IMG/VR virus record: IMGVR_UViG_3300049483_000231
Span: 1 to 26,850 of that record
From: a virus
Direction: 5' to 3' (one strand)
DNA length: 26,850 nucleotides
A program made the translations under genes and the position numbers. The notes under the pieces are model-generated. The model worked only from the letters and a program-made list of their open reading frames with translations, made no database searches and had not been told where the DNA came from. Shown piece after piece: positions 6,874 through 15,029 of the stretch. Numbering within the stretch: the first letter of the stretch is position 1; each line of letters begins with the position of its first letter.

Positions 6874-8985
6874 CTATGACCACCCGTCCATGCAAATAAT
6901 CTCCAGCCCCCACCACGCGGCGGTGAGATCGTTCACCCAACCCGCGTTGCCCGCTGCGGCTGGGGCATCAATCGCAACAAGCTTAACCCCGGTCCACGCC
7001 CCGGCACTCCCCACGCCTGAGACGTAACCCCACGACCAGTTGGCATGGGTGGATACGCTAAGTGGTATAGCCATGACGACCGGTGGTGTCGTACCTTTCA
7101 GCGCGTTCGTGAAAGTAATCTCGAGGCCTGAGTTAGCGCCCAGGCCGGCGTTCCAGTAGGACGCCGACGCCAAATTGAGGCCAGTCACTGATGGAGTTCC
7201 GCCGGTAGCCGTAACTTGGCCCATCGCTGCGGCTGTCCCGAACTCAGACAAGAAACGCGCCCCGAGCTGAAAGTTACCCGGCGCCACCTTGAGAGCTGTG
7301 CCGGTGTGGTCGAGTTTCGCCCCCGCGGTCGGGCTGCCGCCCGACTCGGCGTAGTTGCTGGTTTTGATCTCTCCTGCTGCGATCTTTCCAGCAGTGATAG
7401 CGTTGGCCGCAATCTTGTCAGCTACTATCGCTCCGTTAACGATCATTGCAGCATCAACACCGTCTGGCAAAATCTCATCAGTACGTGGGGCGTAGCTAGT
7501 TGCTACATCTCCCTCAGCGACCTGTATCCCGTCGAAATAGAAATATCCGTTCGTACCTACATCGGCTCCATCATGTCCATCTATAAAAAGTTCACTTGGA
7601 GGGTCATTAGTCGTCCATCTAAATTTAACAATCGTTCGACGATATTCTGTGCTGATTAAAAGTGGTTGGGCAACCGGTATTATTTCATCTGGATCCGTAT
7701 TCCATCTTAGGGCAACTTTTCCGACTCCATTGGCTGTACCACCCGCTAAAGCCCAGCAAGCAAAGACGTACCAAATATTTTTTCGATATTGCACACCGGC
7801 CGCCTTTCCTCCTACCGTCATAGTAGAGTAATAGGTATAAAGACCTATTCGGTTAGGTGTTCCACTTGTCCAAGCGACTTTAGCTACTTTACTTCCGTGG
7901 ATACCAGGATCTGTAAAAGAAGATAGGATAGCACCGACACCCGCTAAATCGTATACAGCCCATCCGTGAGTAGTTCCTACCCCATCTTCAAAAGATGAAT
8001 TACGAACGAGATTGCCACCACCTACGCCGACAGTTAATTTATCGGCCGTAACGGCGCCAGCGGCTATCTTACTAGCAACAATCGCTCCGGCGGCAATCTC
8101 ATTAGCAATAATTAATTTTGTTGATTCCGCCGGCTCCCAGCTATCCCCATCCCATCTATAAGCATCATATTTGATCTTCGTTATAGAATCCGAATCAACA
8201 AAGGTCGTCGTATCGAACCAAATATCACCGACTCGAAGTGGATAACCACCTTGAGGATTAGTCGGCGCTGTAGTCTGGTAGAAAACTGCAGATTTAGATC
8301 CAGCTAGGGTTAACCCCTGGTTAGCCACATCGGCTGCATTAGTCGCAATAGCGGCGGCTACACTGGCGGCATTGGCGGCCTGATCGGCAAACGACTTGGC
8401 TTTTTCGTATATTTTTGCTAAGAGTGTTTGTCTTGTAGAGTAAACTCCATTAAAATATTGAGTAAAGAAGTTCGAATTAATAATCGTGTTTCCGGTAGTG
8501 TTATTCCAAGGAACAGGAGTAGTTAATATTCCTAGATAGTTAGTTAAATCATTGTAAGACGTATCATAATTAATACGTTCTTGACTTATACCATAAGCTG
8601 CGGCTTGAGCGTCTAATCCGCTATGCTCGTCTACTAAATGTTGATATTCTCTTATAACTGTAGCTTTTTCAACTGGTGACAGAAGGTTATCTGTAGCTAA
8701 TTCGGTAAGGATAGCATTCGCCGCTTGAGCTTGTGTAGAAGCTTCTACTGCTTGGGCTTGCGCCGCATTAGCTGTATTGAGAGCCGTAAGTGCATTATTC
8801 AAAGCGGTATCTATATCTGCCGCTCTATTAATAATATCTTGTATAGCACGGGCAACCGTGTAGATTACTTGTCCTAGCCGAGTTGTGACGACACTACCAG
8901 GTCCGCTTGCAGGTCCATTAATAATATCTTGGAGAGCCTGTGCGTCTTCTTCGGCATGTAAGAATGTTTCTTGTGTGATAGCCAT
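6874..8985 (-). CDS. Tail fibre / receptor-binding protein, mosaic
   Basis: 703 aa, last gene of the tail operon. An Ala-rich helical, probably coiled-coil, N-terminus is followed by a helical segment NLLSPVEKATVIREYQHL typical of tail-tip fibres, then a GDIWFDTTT...YRWDGDSW domain (about 250-285). Next is a linker with EIAAGAIVASKIAAGAVTAD (about 293-313), a carbohydrate-binding-like jelly roll starting NLVRNSSFEDG (about 324-500), and a second linker of the same type (VADKIAANAITAGKIAAGEI, about 519-538). A C-terminal beta-rich tip of about 160 residues ends the protein. The DNA for the tip is strongly GC-rich, the rest AT-rich, so the tip looks exchanged. It lies next to the TipJ-like gene, as expected for host recognition. 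Confidence 0.85.
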   Translation of the reverse strand: MAITQETFLHAEEDAQALQDIINGPASGPGSVVTTRLGQVIYTVARAIQDIINRAADIDTALNNALTALNTANAAQAQAVEASTQAQAANAILTELATDNLLSPVEKATVIREYQHLVDEHSGLDAQAAAYGISQERINYDTSYNDLTNYLGILTTPVPWNNTTGNTIINSNFFTQYFNGVYSTRQTLLAKIYEKAKSFADQAANAASVAAAIATNAADVANQGLTLAGSKSAVFYQTTAPTNPQGGYPLRVGDIWFDTTTFVDSDSITKIKYDAYRWDGDSWEPAESTKLIIANEIAAGAIVASKIAAGAVTADKLTVGVGGGNLVRNSSFEDGVGTTHGWAVYDLAGVGAILSSFTDPGIHGSKVAKVAWTSGTPNRIGLYTYYSTMTVGGKAAGVQYRKNIWYVFACWALAGGTANGVGKVALRWNTDPDEIIPVAQPLLISTEYRRTIVKFRWTTNDPPSELFIDGHDGADVGTNGYFYFDGIQVAEGDVATSYAPRTDEILPDGVDAAMIVNGAIVADKIAANAITAGKIAAGEIKTSNYAESGGSPTAGAKLDHTGTALKVAPGNFQLGARFLSEFGTAAAMGQVTATGGTPSVTGLNLASASYWNAGLGANSGLEITFTNALKGTTPPVVMAIPLSVSTHANWSWGYVSGVGSAGAWTGVKLVAIDAPAAAGNAGWVNDLTAAWWGLEIICMDGWS

Positions 8986-8996
8986 GGTTTATCCAA

Positions 8997-11975
8997 TTAA
9001 ATCAAGTTACCACTCAAAGAAACAATTCCGTTAATATAATCTAAATCGTTACCGTAATATCTACCATCATAATTCACGGCACGAAGAGTAATTGTATAGT
9101 TATCTCTTGGTTCTTTTTCTGTAAGAAGAAAAGCTCTTTCTCGAGTATCGTTATCTCCAACAATCTGATAAACACTCTTAGAATAAAGAGTTGGATCAAC
9201 GGCTAAGGGTAAGCGCGGTGCAAATCCGAGAATTACTGTGTCTAGTGTCGGCCCGGCTGTAATAGGTATGGCCTCAACTGATCCATCTATATGTTGTAGA
9301 TAAATCGTATAATTAACGCCAACTTCAAAGATAACCCTCTGAGAGAGTTTTAATTGTAGAATATTCTGCAGAAGAACTTCGCCATCTTGTGTTTCCGGAC
9401 GGGTATTATCTGCTACAAGGATTCTATCTTGTAAGATTAGTATTTGAGCTTCTTGTGTTGCTTCAAATTCTGTTATGATATTTTGATAACGAATTTTATT
9501 CCAAATACGCCAGGCTAAGAAGTAGGCATGGAGTTTATTCCTAACTCCATTAGCTTCTACCTTCTTCGGATTAATTGTAGTTCCGTTAAGAGGTAGAATA
9601 TATTTAACAAAAGATTCATCATCGGGATCAACGTAAGTAACTTCAACCCCATCGAAATCATTTAAATTGCCGAAACGTATGGTTCGAGTTTCTGAACCGG
9701 GCATTTTGTTGCGATGATTAAAAAGCAGTACGCTATTGGAAGTCGCTCTCTCTAAAGAGAGTTGAATTAAACTGCCACGACGATAAGCCGTACAGAAAAT
9801 AGCGTTAGCTATAATCGCAATCATATCTTCAAATGATTGATCGTCTTTATCGAAAGCATAGCTAAATTCGGAAGCTAAAGCTGTTCCAAAATAGGCATTG
9901 ATAGCCACTACAGTGGAATAGATATTAGATACATCTAATTCGGTTATAGTTCTACGCCCGATATAGGGATCTAGGCAAATAAAACAAAAAGCGTCGGCAA
10001 CACTGCTAGATGCATAGAGTTGTGATGTAAATGTACTAGTGCTACCTATTCTAGCCGGTAGCATTCTATTCGTTAACATATTAAGACGGCGATCTTTGAC
10101 CGAGAGGGCACCTAATGTAGCATAAGTCGAAGTGAAAACAGTCGTTACATCACCGAAATCAGTTATAGCCGGGACTAAGAGTAGAGAGTAAAGATCCTTC
10201 CATTTTATTGTCTGAACTGTCGAACCTTTTTCACTCTTAAAAGGGGTTTTACGACGAGCTTGAACTCTTACTCTATAACCAAAAGCTCCAGTTGAGCACC
10301 TCATGGTAAGTGCTCTTTGAGAACGAACAGAGGCTGAACCCTGAATCGTAGATGTAAATAACTGGTTCATCCCTGGTCCGTTAACAGGGATTCCATTAGA
10401 ATCTATAGCTTGGAATTGTACTTCGATTTCGTAATTAACTCGATGCTGTTTACCATCTTCATCTAAGTGGAATAACCCGCCTGGGGCCACGAAATTAAGA
10501 TCATAAAATGTAGCTTCGGGATGGTCAACAATAGCAGGTCCGATCCAATTCGGACCTAAAGATTGTATAACCGGACTGAGATAGGTAGTCTGAGTACCAC
10601 CGAAATTATTCCAACCCTGCGATACGGCTGTTGGGTTAACGAGTACGATTGTTTTTTCACTTACAGCTAAAATTTTATAGGCTCCATCAACAGACCAAAT
10701 CTGAGACCCATAAGTACAATCATTATTTTCTGTGATATACTTCACAGGGATTCGAGTATAATTCCCCTCTCCATCGATTTGGGCTAAGTAGGTATTAAGG
10801 GCATAGACAAAGGCCCAATTACCTTCAATATCCGCAGAAGGTATTGTAACGGTCTGCCCCCAAGGAGTCACATAGGTATATGGAGGTAGATTAACTGGCG
10901 CCTGAACAGTTATTAATCCAGCTGTTCTAGTTACAACGGTATAATTATAATCTAAGTTGACGTTATTCGTCGTTCCTGTTTTAGGATTATATAGAGAAAA
11001 TCCTGTACTAGAAAAAGCAATCGTAGTATCGGGAAGAGCAAAAGGCGCATCATTATTAGGAAAGTAAAAATAGCAGGCTTGTCCTGGTCCGTCTGAGGCG
11101 AATCTTACAACCCTTTTTTGGGCTGGTTCCCATTCTGCGGCCTTGCTTATATGGATCGCTTGACCAGCGATAAAATGATCCGTAAAATCGGCTTTATCCC
11201 CAGGGTTTAATCTTATCTCACCTGTATTGACGAAATAGACGTTATTCGACCCTGTAAATCTATTACTGTTATCGGCTATTAATTCTTGTCCGTTAACAGC
11301 CGCATGTCTTTTAACCGAAAAGAGTGGCTCTATAACGGGTGTCCCGACTACGAGATCAGGACTTGAATTATTGGGATGCTTATGAGGTCCATAGAATTTA
11401 GCACAGGCGCCAGCTATTTCTTCTAGAGGTGTTTCGCCATCATAAACAGAAGAGATATCGAACGAACCCCGCCCGATACACATATAGCAGTATTCTATTT
11501 CTTGATGATTTTCATACACCGTTCTAGGTACCGCAATTAAATCTGGAGTACACCGTACGGTTCCAAAGATATCCGGTATCCGCCCGTAGAGTCTCTCCCT
11601 ATTAGCTCTACTTGATAAATCGTTTGTAGAAGAAGTTCGAGCTTTAGAAGGATCAGGCGGCTTAAAAAGAATAGCCATTACGATCGCTGCTGTTACCGCG
11701 ATCACTGTAATAATGATAAGAGTAATGGTTAATGGATCACCAGGATACACGACAATGTAGAAAGTTCCTTCCAACTCACGCAGCTTTTCAGCTGACTGAT
11801 CATCTCCAGGAGTAACATCGCATGCTTTAGCGACGTGGTTATGATAAATTCTAGCCGTAGCTGGAAACTTCTCGAATCTCTTTTGTAGAAATTCGATAAG
11901 GTCCTCGGCTTCATTTGATTCCCACGAAGTAGGTTCGAATGGGTTTTCAGCTACAATGATATTTTTCATCGGCAT
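8997..11975 (-). CDS. Tail-tip host-specificity protein (TipJ / lambda gpJ-like)
   Basis: 992 aa. The N-terminal part has a hydrophobic segment LTITLIIITVIAVTAAIVM (about 83-101) followed by the signature RIPDIFGTVRCTPDLIAVP (132-150), which I know from TipJ-type tail proteins. A long central region with beta-rich fibronectin-like and hub-like segments follows. Its place after an NlpC/P60-like gene and before the fibre matches lambda K-I-J order. The start may instead be the third codon (Met at 11969), because that ATG overlaps the previous stop as ATGA, the usual junction here. The product should form the tail-tip hub that contacts the cell and passes through the envelope. Confidence 0.85.
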   Translation of the reverse strand: MPMKNIIVAENPFEPTSWESNEAEDLIEFLQKRFEKFPATARIYHNHVAKACDVTPGDDQSAEKLRELEGTFYIVVYPGDPLTITLIIITVIAVTAAIVMAILFKPPDPSKARTSSTNDLSSRANRERLYGRIPDIFGTVRCTPDLIAVPRTVYENHQEIEYCYMCIGRGSFDISSVYDGETPLEEIAGACAKFYGPHKHPNNSSPDLVVGTPVIEPLFSVKRHAAVNGQELIADNSNRFTGSNNVYFVNTGEIRLNPGDKADFTDHFIAGQAIHISKAAEWEPAQKRVVRFASDGPGQACYFYFPNNDAPFALPDTTIAFSSTGFSLYNPKTGTTNNVNLDYNYTVVTRTAGLITVQAPVNLPPYTYVTPWGQTVTIPSADIEGNWAFVYALNTYLAQIDGEGNYTRIPVKYITENNDCTYGSQIWSVDGAYKILAVSEKTIVLVNPTAVSQGWNNFGGTQTTYLSPVIQSLGPNWIGPAIVDHPEATFYDLNFVAPGGLFHLDEDGKQHRVNYEIEVQFQAIDSNGIPVNGPGMNQLFTSTIQGSASVRSQRALTMRCSTGAFGYRVRVQARRKTPFKSEKGSTVQTIKWKDLYSLLLVPAITDFGDVTTVFTSTYATLGALSVKDRRLNMLTNRMLPARIGSTSTFTSQLYASSSVADAFCFICLDPYIGRRTITELDVSNIYSTVVAINAYFGTALASEFSYAFDKDDQSFEDMIAIIANAIFCTAYRRGSLIQLSLERATSNSVLLFNHRNKMPGSETRTIRFGNLNDFDGVEVTYVDPDDESFVKYILPLNGTTINPKKVEANGVRNKLHAYFLAWRIWNKIRYQNIITEFEATQEAQILILQDRILVADNTRPETQDGEVLLQNILQLKLSQRVIFEVGVNYTIYLQHIDGSVEAIPITAGPTLDTVILGFAPRLPLAVDPTLYSKSVYQIVGDNDTRERAFLLTEKEPRDNYTITLRAVNYDGRYYGNDLDYINGIVSLSGNLI

Positions 11976-12322
11976 ACATAGAACCTTACGTCCGTGTAAT
12001 GTTCTGTGGCCACATCAAGGAGTTGAAACTGGGCTCCCGATTCTAGGAGGTGAAGAACGCGACCATCCACGTAAATACCGATGTGAGGGGCGAACGGCCT
12101 GCGACGCATGAAAACTAGGGAGGGGTTGGCCGGTACGGGTATACGGGTAAAGGGTTTCAACACCTTTGAAGTTAGAAGTCTTTCGCCTGGTACGAGGACA
12201 GGGGTTAGGTAAGGGGTTATAGAGGTCCCTGTAAGATCCTCCCAGATTTCACAAACGAAATGTAGGCAGTTATATGATTTAGCGTTATATCGACGAGAAA
12301 GATATTTGTCAACGCTAATCAT
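11966..12322 (-). CDS. NlpC/P60-like tail peptidase (lambda gpK-type)
   Basis: 118 aa. The catalytic pattern of an NlpC/P60 (CHAP-related) papain-like fold is visible: Cys19 in SYNCLHFVCEIWEDLTG at the helix start, and His80 in FAPHIGIYVDG on the following strand. Tail-associated members cut host peptidoglycan during entry or process the tail tip. It overlaps both neighbours by four bases (ATGA), and sits between DUF1833-like and TipJ-like genes exactly as gpK does. It lacks the Mov34/JAB half of lambda gpK. Confidence 0.75.
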   Translation of the reverse strand: MISVDKYLSRRYNAKSYNCLHFVCEIWEDLTGTSITPYLTPVLVPGERLLTSKVLKPFTRIPVPANPSLVFMRRRPFAPHIGIYVDGRVLHLLESGAQFQLLDVATEHYTDVRFYVCR

Positions 12323-12819
12323 GTAAATCCGCGTAACATTGGGAATCTTTCAATAGAGTAAAACTCGCCAACGCGGCTAACGTTCAAGGACGGCGCTCTC
12401 GCCTCGAAGGAAGAACCTTCCCTCTTGAAACTAAAATTTAGCACTTCAAGGACAAGAGGCCCGTAGATTGGGGCGCTTAAGTGATCTGATCTATAAACCC
12501 TATACTTGACTACGGGTTTAACGCCGAATCCTCCAGCATCTGAGATAGAATCTAATTCTTTTGGAAGAACTTCCCCTAGATCCCCTAGATCGATTTTGAA
12601 CCCGTAATCTAAGTCTGCTTTGTTATGGTTGGCTGTAACTCTTAATGGATAATAATCAAAATGTTGGGTTGAAAGGTCCTCTAGAGTTACATCTATACCG
12701 TTGATAGCATTACGAACAATCCTATAGATTTTAGTGAAGTTTGGATGGCTTATCTCTAATAGTTCAAGTTGAACAATATCCGACCCGGAATTAAGAAAGT
12801 ATTCGGTGTAAAGGCTCAT
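12319..12819 (-). CDS. DUF1833-like minor tail protein
   Basis: 166 aa. The pattern LELLEISHPNFTKIYRIVRN, then a GIDVTLEDLSTQHFDYYPLRV strand pair, and VKYRVYRSDHLSAPIYGPLVLEV matches the DUF1833 minor-tail family. These proteins occupy the lambda gpL-like position before the NlpC/P60 gene. It overlaps the genes on both sides by ATGA, so all three are probably coupled. No Cys cluster is seen, so the iron-sulfur site of true gpL is not supported. Confidence 0.65.
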   Translation of the reverse strand: MSLYTEYFLNSGSDIVQLELLEISHPNFTKIYRIVRNAINGIDVTLEDLSTQHFDYYPLRVTANHNKADLDYGFKIDLGDLGEVLPKELDSISDAGGFGVKPVVKYRVYRSDHLSAPIYGPLVLEVLNFSFKREGSSFEARAPSLNVSRVGEFYSIERFPMLRGFT

Positions 12820-14567
12820 GGAGGTAATCCGGGTAATTGATTATTGATAAGATAATTTAATTCGTCAACCGTTGCTTGATCTATAGTATGAGCTATAACT
12901 GTATAGGCATAATCGATTACAGTTCTCCTGGGCTGAAAAATTTCTAATTCTGCTTGAACTATATAGGTATCACCATTCTTGCTAATAAGTCTAACTGAGT
13001 TAGGAATAAAGTGGGCTAAGCATTCACTAGGTTCTGGTGTATCAAATGGAATATCTATTGTAAAAGGAAGAGCACAGTCAGCTAGGGTTAAATAGAAGGT
13101 GCAAAAAGTATTATAGCCGGCTGGAGTTAGCTGCCATTGAGCTGTACAATGAGTGGAAGAGTTTTCCTGTCCTGCACTATAGGAAGACCGTCCTACATCG
13201 TAACGAACACTGTAAACTTCTATTCCTTCAGTTAGGGTATAGCCATCGGAAACCGGTTTAAGATTAAGCTTAGGTAGATTAGCGTAAGAAGCACCGACCA
13301 ACGTAGCAGAGACACCCGCTTTACCTGCTGAAGTACCACCCAGAGCGACGGCTTCTCTAGGAGTACCCTGAGCACCTGCTTGTCCAGCAGCGGAGCCAGT
13401 AAGAGCTGCGGAAGCCTGCGCAGAAGGTGTACCGGAAGCTCCAGCTTGGCCCGCTGCAGCGCCTCCTAAGGCAACAGTCTCTCTCGGGGTACCGACGGCG
13501 GCACCAGCACCTGCGGCTGCTCCAGTTAATCCAACAGTCTCGGTCGGAGTACCAGTATCACTGGCCTGCCCAGCCGCTGAACCTCCGAGTGGAACAGCAA
13601 CTCTTGGTGTACCTGAATCCGCAGCTTGCCCAGCAGCGGTACCTCCGACCGGAACAGCTACAGCCGGTGCACCAACAGCAGCTCCTTGCCCAGCGGCTGC
13701 ACCTCCTAAAGCGACGGTTTCGGTTGGAGTTCCAGTCGCAGCACCTACGCCGGCAGCGGCACCCTGAAGGGCGGCAGAACCAGCAACAGAAGGAGTACCT
13801 GAAGCGGCTGCTTGACCTGCGGCGGCGCCTCCAAGGGGAACAGCAACACCAGGGGTACCTGAATCACTAGCCTGGCCAGCGGCGGCCCCACCCAACGGAA
13901 CAGCGACGCCAGGGGTACCGGTATCCACTGCCTGACCGGCAGCAGTTCCACCTACAGGAACGGCAACCGCGGGGGCTCCCGCAGCGCCACCTACACCGGC
14001 AGCGGAACCCTGTAAAGCACCAGAAGCTCCTGGATCTATAGTTCCGCTATCGGCTGCTTGACCAGCCGCCGACCCAGCTAGAGGAACAGCAACTGAAGGA
14101 ATTCCTGTTGCACCTGCTTGGCCGGCCGCTGCTCCACCCAAAGGTGCTGGCGTACTAGGAGTCCCGGACGCCCCGGCTTGACCGGCAGCGGTCCCGCCTA
14201 AGGCTACTGTTTCACTCGGAGTACCAGTAGCCCCAGCTTGACCCGCGGCAGTACCACCAAGACCGACTGTTTCTGTAGGAGTACCTGAGTCACTAGCTTG
14301 CCCGGCAGAGGTACCACCCAAGGCTACAGCTTCTCGAGGAGTTCCGGTAGCCGCCCCCAAACCGGCAGCAGCTCCTGCAACAGGAACCGCTACTCCGGGT
14401 GCGCCGGTAGCCACACCTTGCCCTGCTACTGCTCCGCCTAGGGCTACAGTTTCTCGGGGAGTACCCGCAGCAGCACCGACGCCAGCAGCGGCACCTGTCA
14501 AAGCTGCTGAAGGCGCACCGCCTGTATCGAAAAGAAGTAGAAGGAGCTTGGAGCTCCGAGTGGGCAT
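12816..14567 (-). CDS. Repeat-rich tail protein: 20 Gly/Ala repeats plus minor-tail domain
   Basis: 583 aa. After a short N-terminus (KLLLLLFDTGG), residues about 20-423 are 20 tandem repeats of 20 (rarely 22) residues with consensus [AP]LGGxAAGQAxxxGTPxxxV. The last about 150 residues form a globular domain (NLPKLNLKPVSDGY...TAQWQLTPAGYNTF...FIPNSVRLIS...YIVQAELEIF). This aligns without gaps over about 70 residues to the small tail protein at 19004-19366 (TVTWKCTPVQYTYLKAFY..FVPGSLKLAS..YTVTAELDVL). So this is a tail-anchored protein that gained a long low-complexity arm. The arm may be a surface adhesin, a spacer or a flexible fibre; I do not know which. Confidence 0.75.
   Translation of the reverse strand: MPTRSSKLLLLLFDTGGAPSAALTGAAAGVGAAAGTPRETVALGGAVAGQGVATGAPGVAVPVAGAAAGLGAATGTPREAVALGGTSAGQASDSGTPTETVGLGGTAAGQAGATGTPSETVALGGTAAGQAGASGTPSTPAPLGGAAAGQAGATGIPSVAVPLAGSAAGQAADSGTIDPGASGALQGSAAGVGGAAGAPAVAVPVGGTAAGQAVDTGTPGVAVPLGGAAAGQASDSGTPGVAVPLGGAAAGQAAASGTPSVAGSAALQGAAAGVGAATGTPTETVALGGAAAGQGAAVGAPAVAVPVGGTAAGQAADSGTPRVAVPLGGSAAGQASDTGTPTETVGLTGAAAGAGAAVGTPRETVALGGAAAGQAGASGTPSAQASAALTGSAAGQAGAQGTPREAVALGGTSAGKAGVSATLVGASYANLPKLNLKPVSDGYTLTEGIEVYSVRYDVGRSSYSAGQENSSTHCTAQWQLTPAGYNTFCTFYLTLADCALPFTIDIPFDTPEPSECLAHFIPNSVRLISKNGDTYIVQAELEIFQPRRTVIDYAYTVIAHTIDQATVDELNYLINNQLPGLPP
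13299..14510 (-). repeat. 20-copy 60-bp coding repeat (20-residue Gly/Ala unit)
   Basis: Twenty in-frame units of about 60 bases. Three units carry two extra residues (ending DPGASG, SVAGSA and SAQASA) and are followed by units starting ALQG or ALTG, hinting at higher-order blocks. Protein units are nearly identical, but codons differ: the 14-residue stretch GVAVPLGGAAAGQA occurs at 13869-13910 and 13809-13850, and 10 of its 14 codons differ. The array is coding and has no spacers, so it is not CRISPR. Confidence 0.9.
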
Positions 14568-14570
14568 AAC

Positions 14571-14855
14571 TTACGTCGCCTCGCTCACGTCCAGGGTAGG
14601 CGTGCCCGTCGAGGCCCTGGCCCAGACCTGATCACTAGTCCCGAGGCGCATACAGTATTCTCCGCCCGGCCCGAGTCGTCTAGATCCACTTGCGTTCCAC
14701 GCCGTGCCGCTGCCGGGGTCTGTGCCCGAGATGCGGATACCGACACTAATATCCTCGTTGGGGTTAGATACCTCGATGTATATGTGCGACGCGAGGGAAT
14801 CGAGTCGTGTCCACCCGGTGGCGCTGTTGATTGCGACGCTAGTAATCTGGGCCAC
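14571..14855 (-). CDS. Small beta-rich phage structural-type protein
   Basis: 94 aa from a GTG start, supported by AAAGGAG at 14862-14868, six bases away and embedded in the end of the previous gene. It lacks a signal peptide. The pattern IYIEVSNPNEDISVGIRISG...GTAWNASGSRRLGPGGEY...DQVWARASTGTPTLDVSE looks like a small beta sandwich of the sort used as phage capsid or tail decoration, where a bound oligomer is scored by 'VWARASTGT'. Ends 3 bases before the repeat-rich tail gene. The overlapping frame from 14857 is a shadow. Confidence 0.65.
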   Translation of the reverse strand: MAQITSVAINSATGWTRLDSLASHIYIEVSNPNEDISVGIRISGTDPGSGTAWNASGSRRLGPGGEYCMRLGTSDQVWARASTGTPTLDVSEAT

Positions 14856-14858
14856 AAT

Positions 14859-15029
14859 TTACTCCTTTAACTTGCAGGTATCCTCGATACGTTGTGCGAG
14901 ATCGTTATAGAAGAACGCCCGGTCCACGTCCGCCCGATGATCCATCCGGTAGAGGAGATAAGCCATGATGAGAAGAGCCACCACCATCGGCCCGTACTTA
15001 TCGAGAGCTCTGAGGAGGAGATCACTCAT
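14859..15029 (-). CDS. Small single-pass membrane protein
   Basis: 56 aa. The start at 15029 is chosen for its ATGA overlap with the previous stop (15026-15029). A short amphipathic N-terminus (MSDLLLRALDKYG) leads into one membrane helix (PMVVALLIMAYLLYRM, about 14-29) and a charged C-terminal tail (DHRADVDRAFFYNDLAQRIEDTCKLKE). A holin-like or membrane-anchor role is possible, but no lysin gene is next to it, so I do not call it a holin. Confidence 0.65.
   Translation of the reverse strand: MSDLLLRALDKYGPMVVALLIMAYLLYRMDHRADVDRAFFYNDLAQRIEDTCKLKE

Noticed and set aside
13427-13870. Rightward ORF across the repeat array rich in Gln, Leu and Arg
   Set aside because: It is the antisense of the Gly/Ala repeat; its apparent repeats follow from the coding repeat.
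13299-14510. Regular 60-base repeats as CRISPR array or origin iterons
   Set aside because: The units are in frame, have no spacers, differ by synonymous changes and belong to an ORF with a tail domain.
14859-15029. Holin or spanin call for the small membrane protein
   Set aside because: One membrane helix fits many proteins, no endolysin is next to it, and its neighbours are exported accessory proteins.
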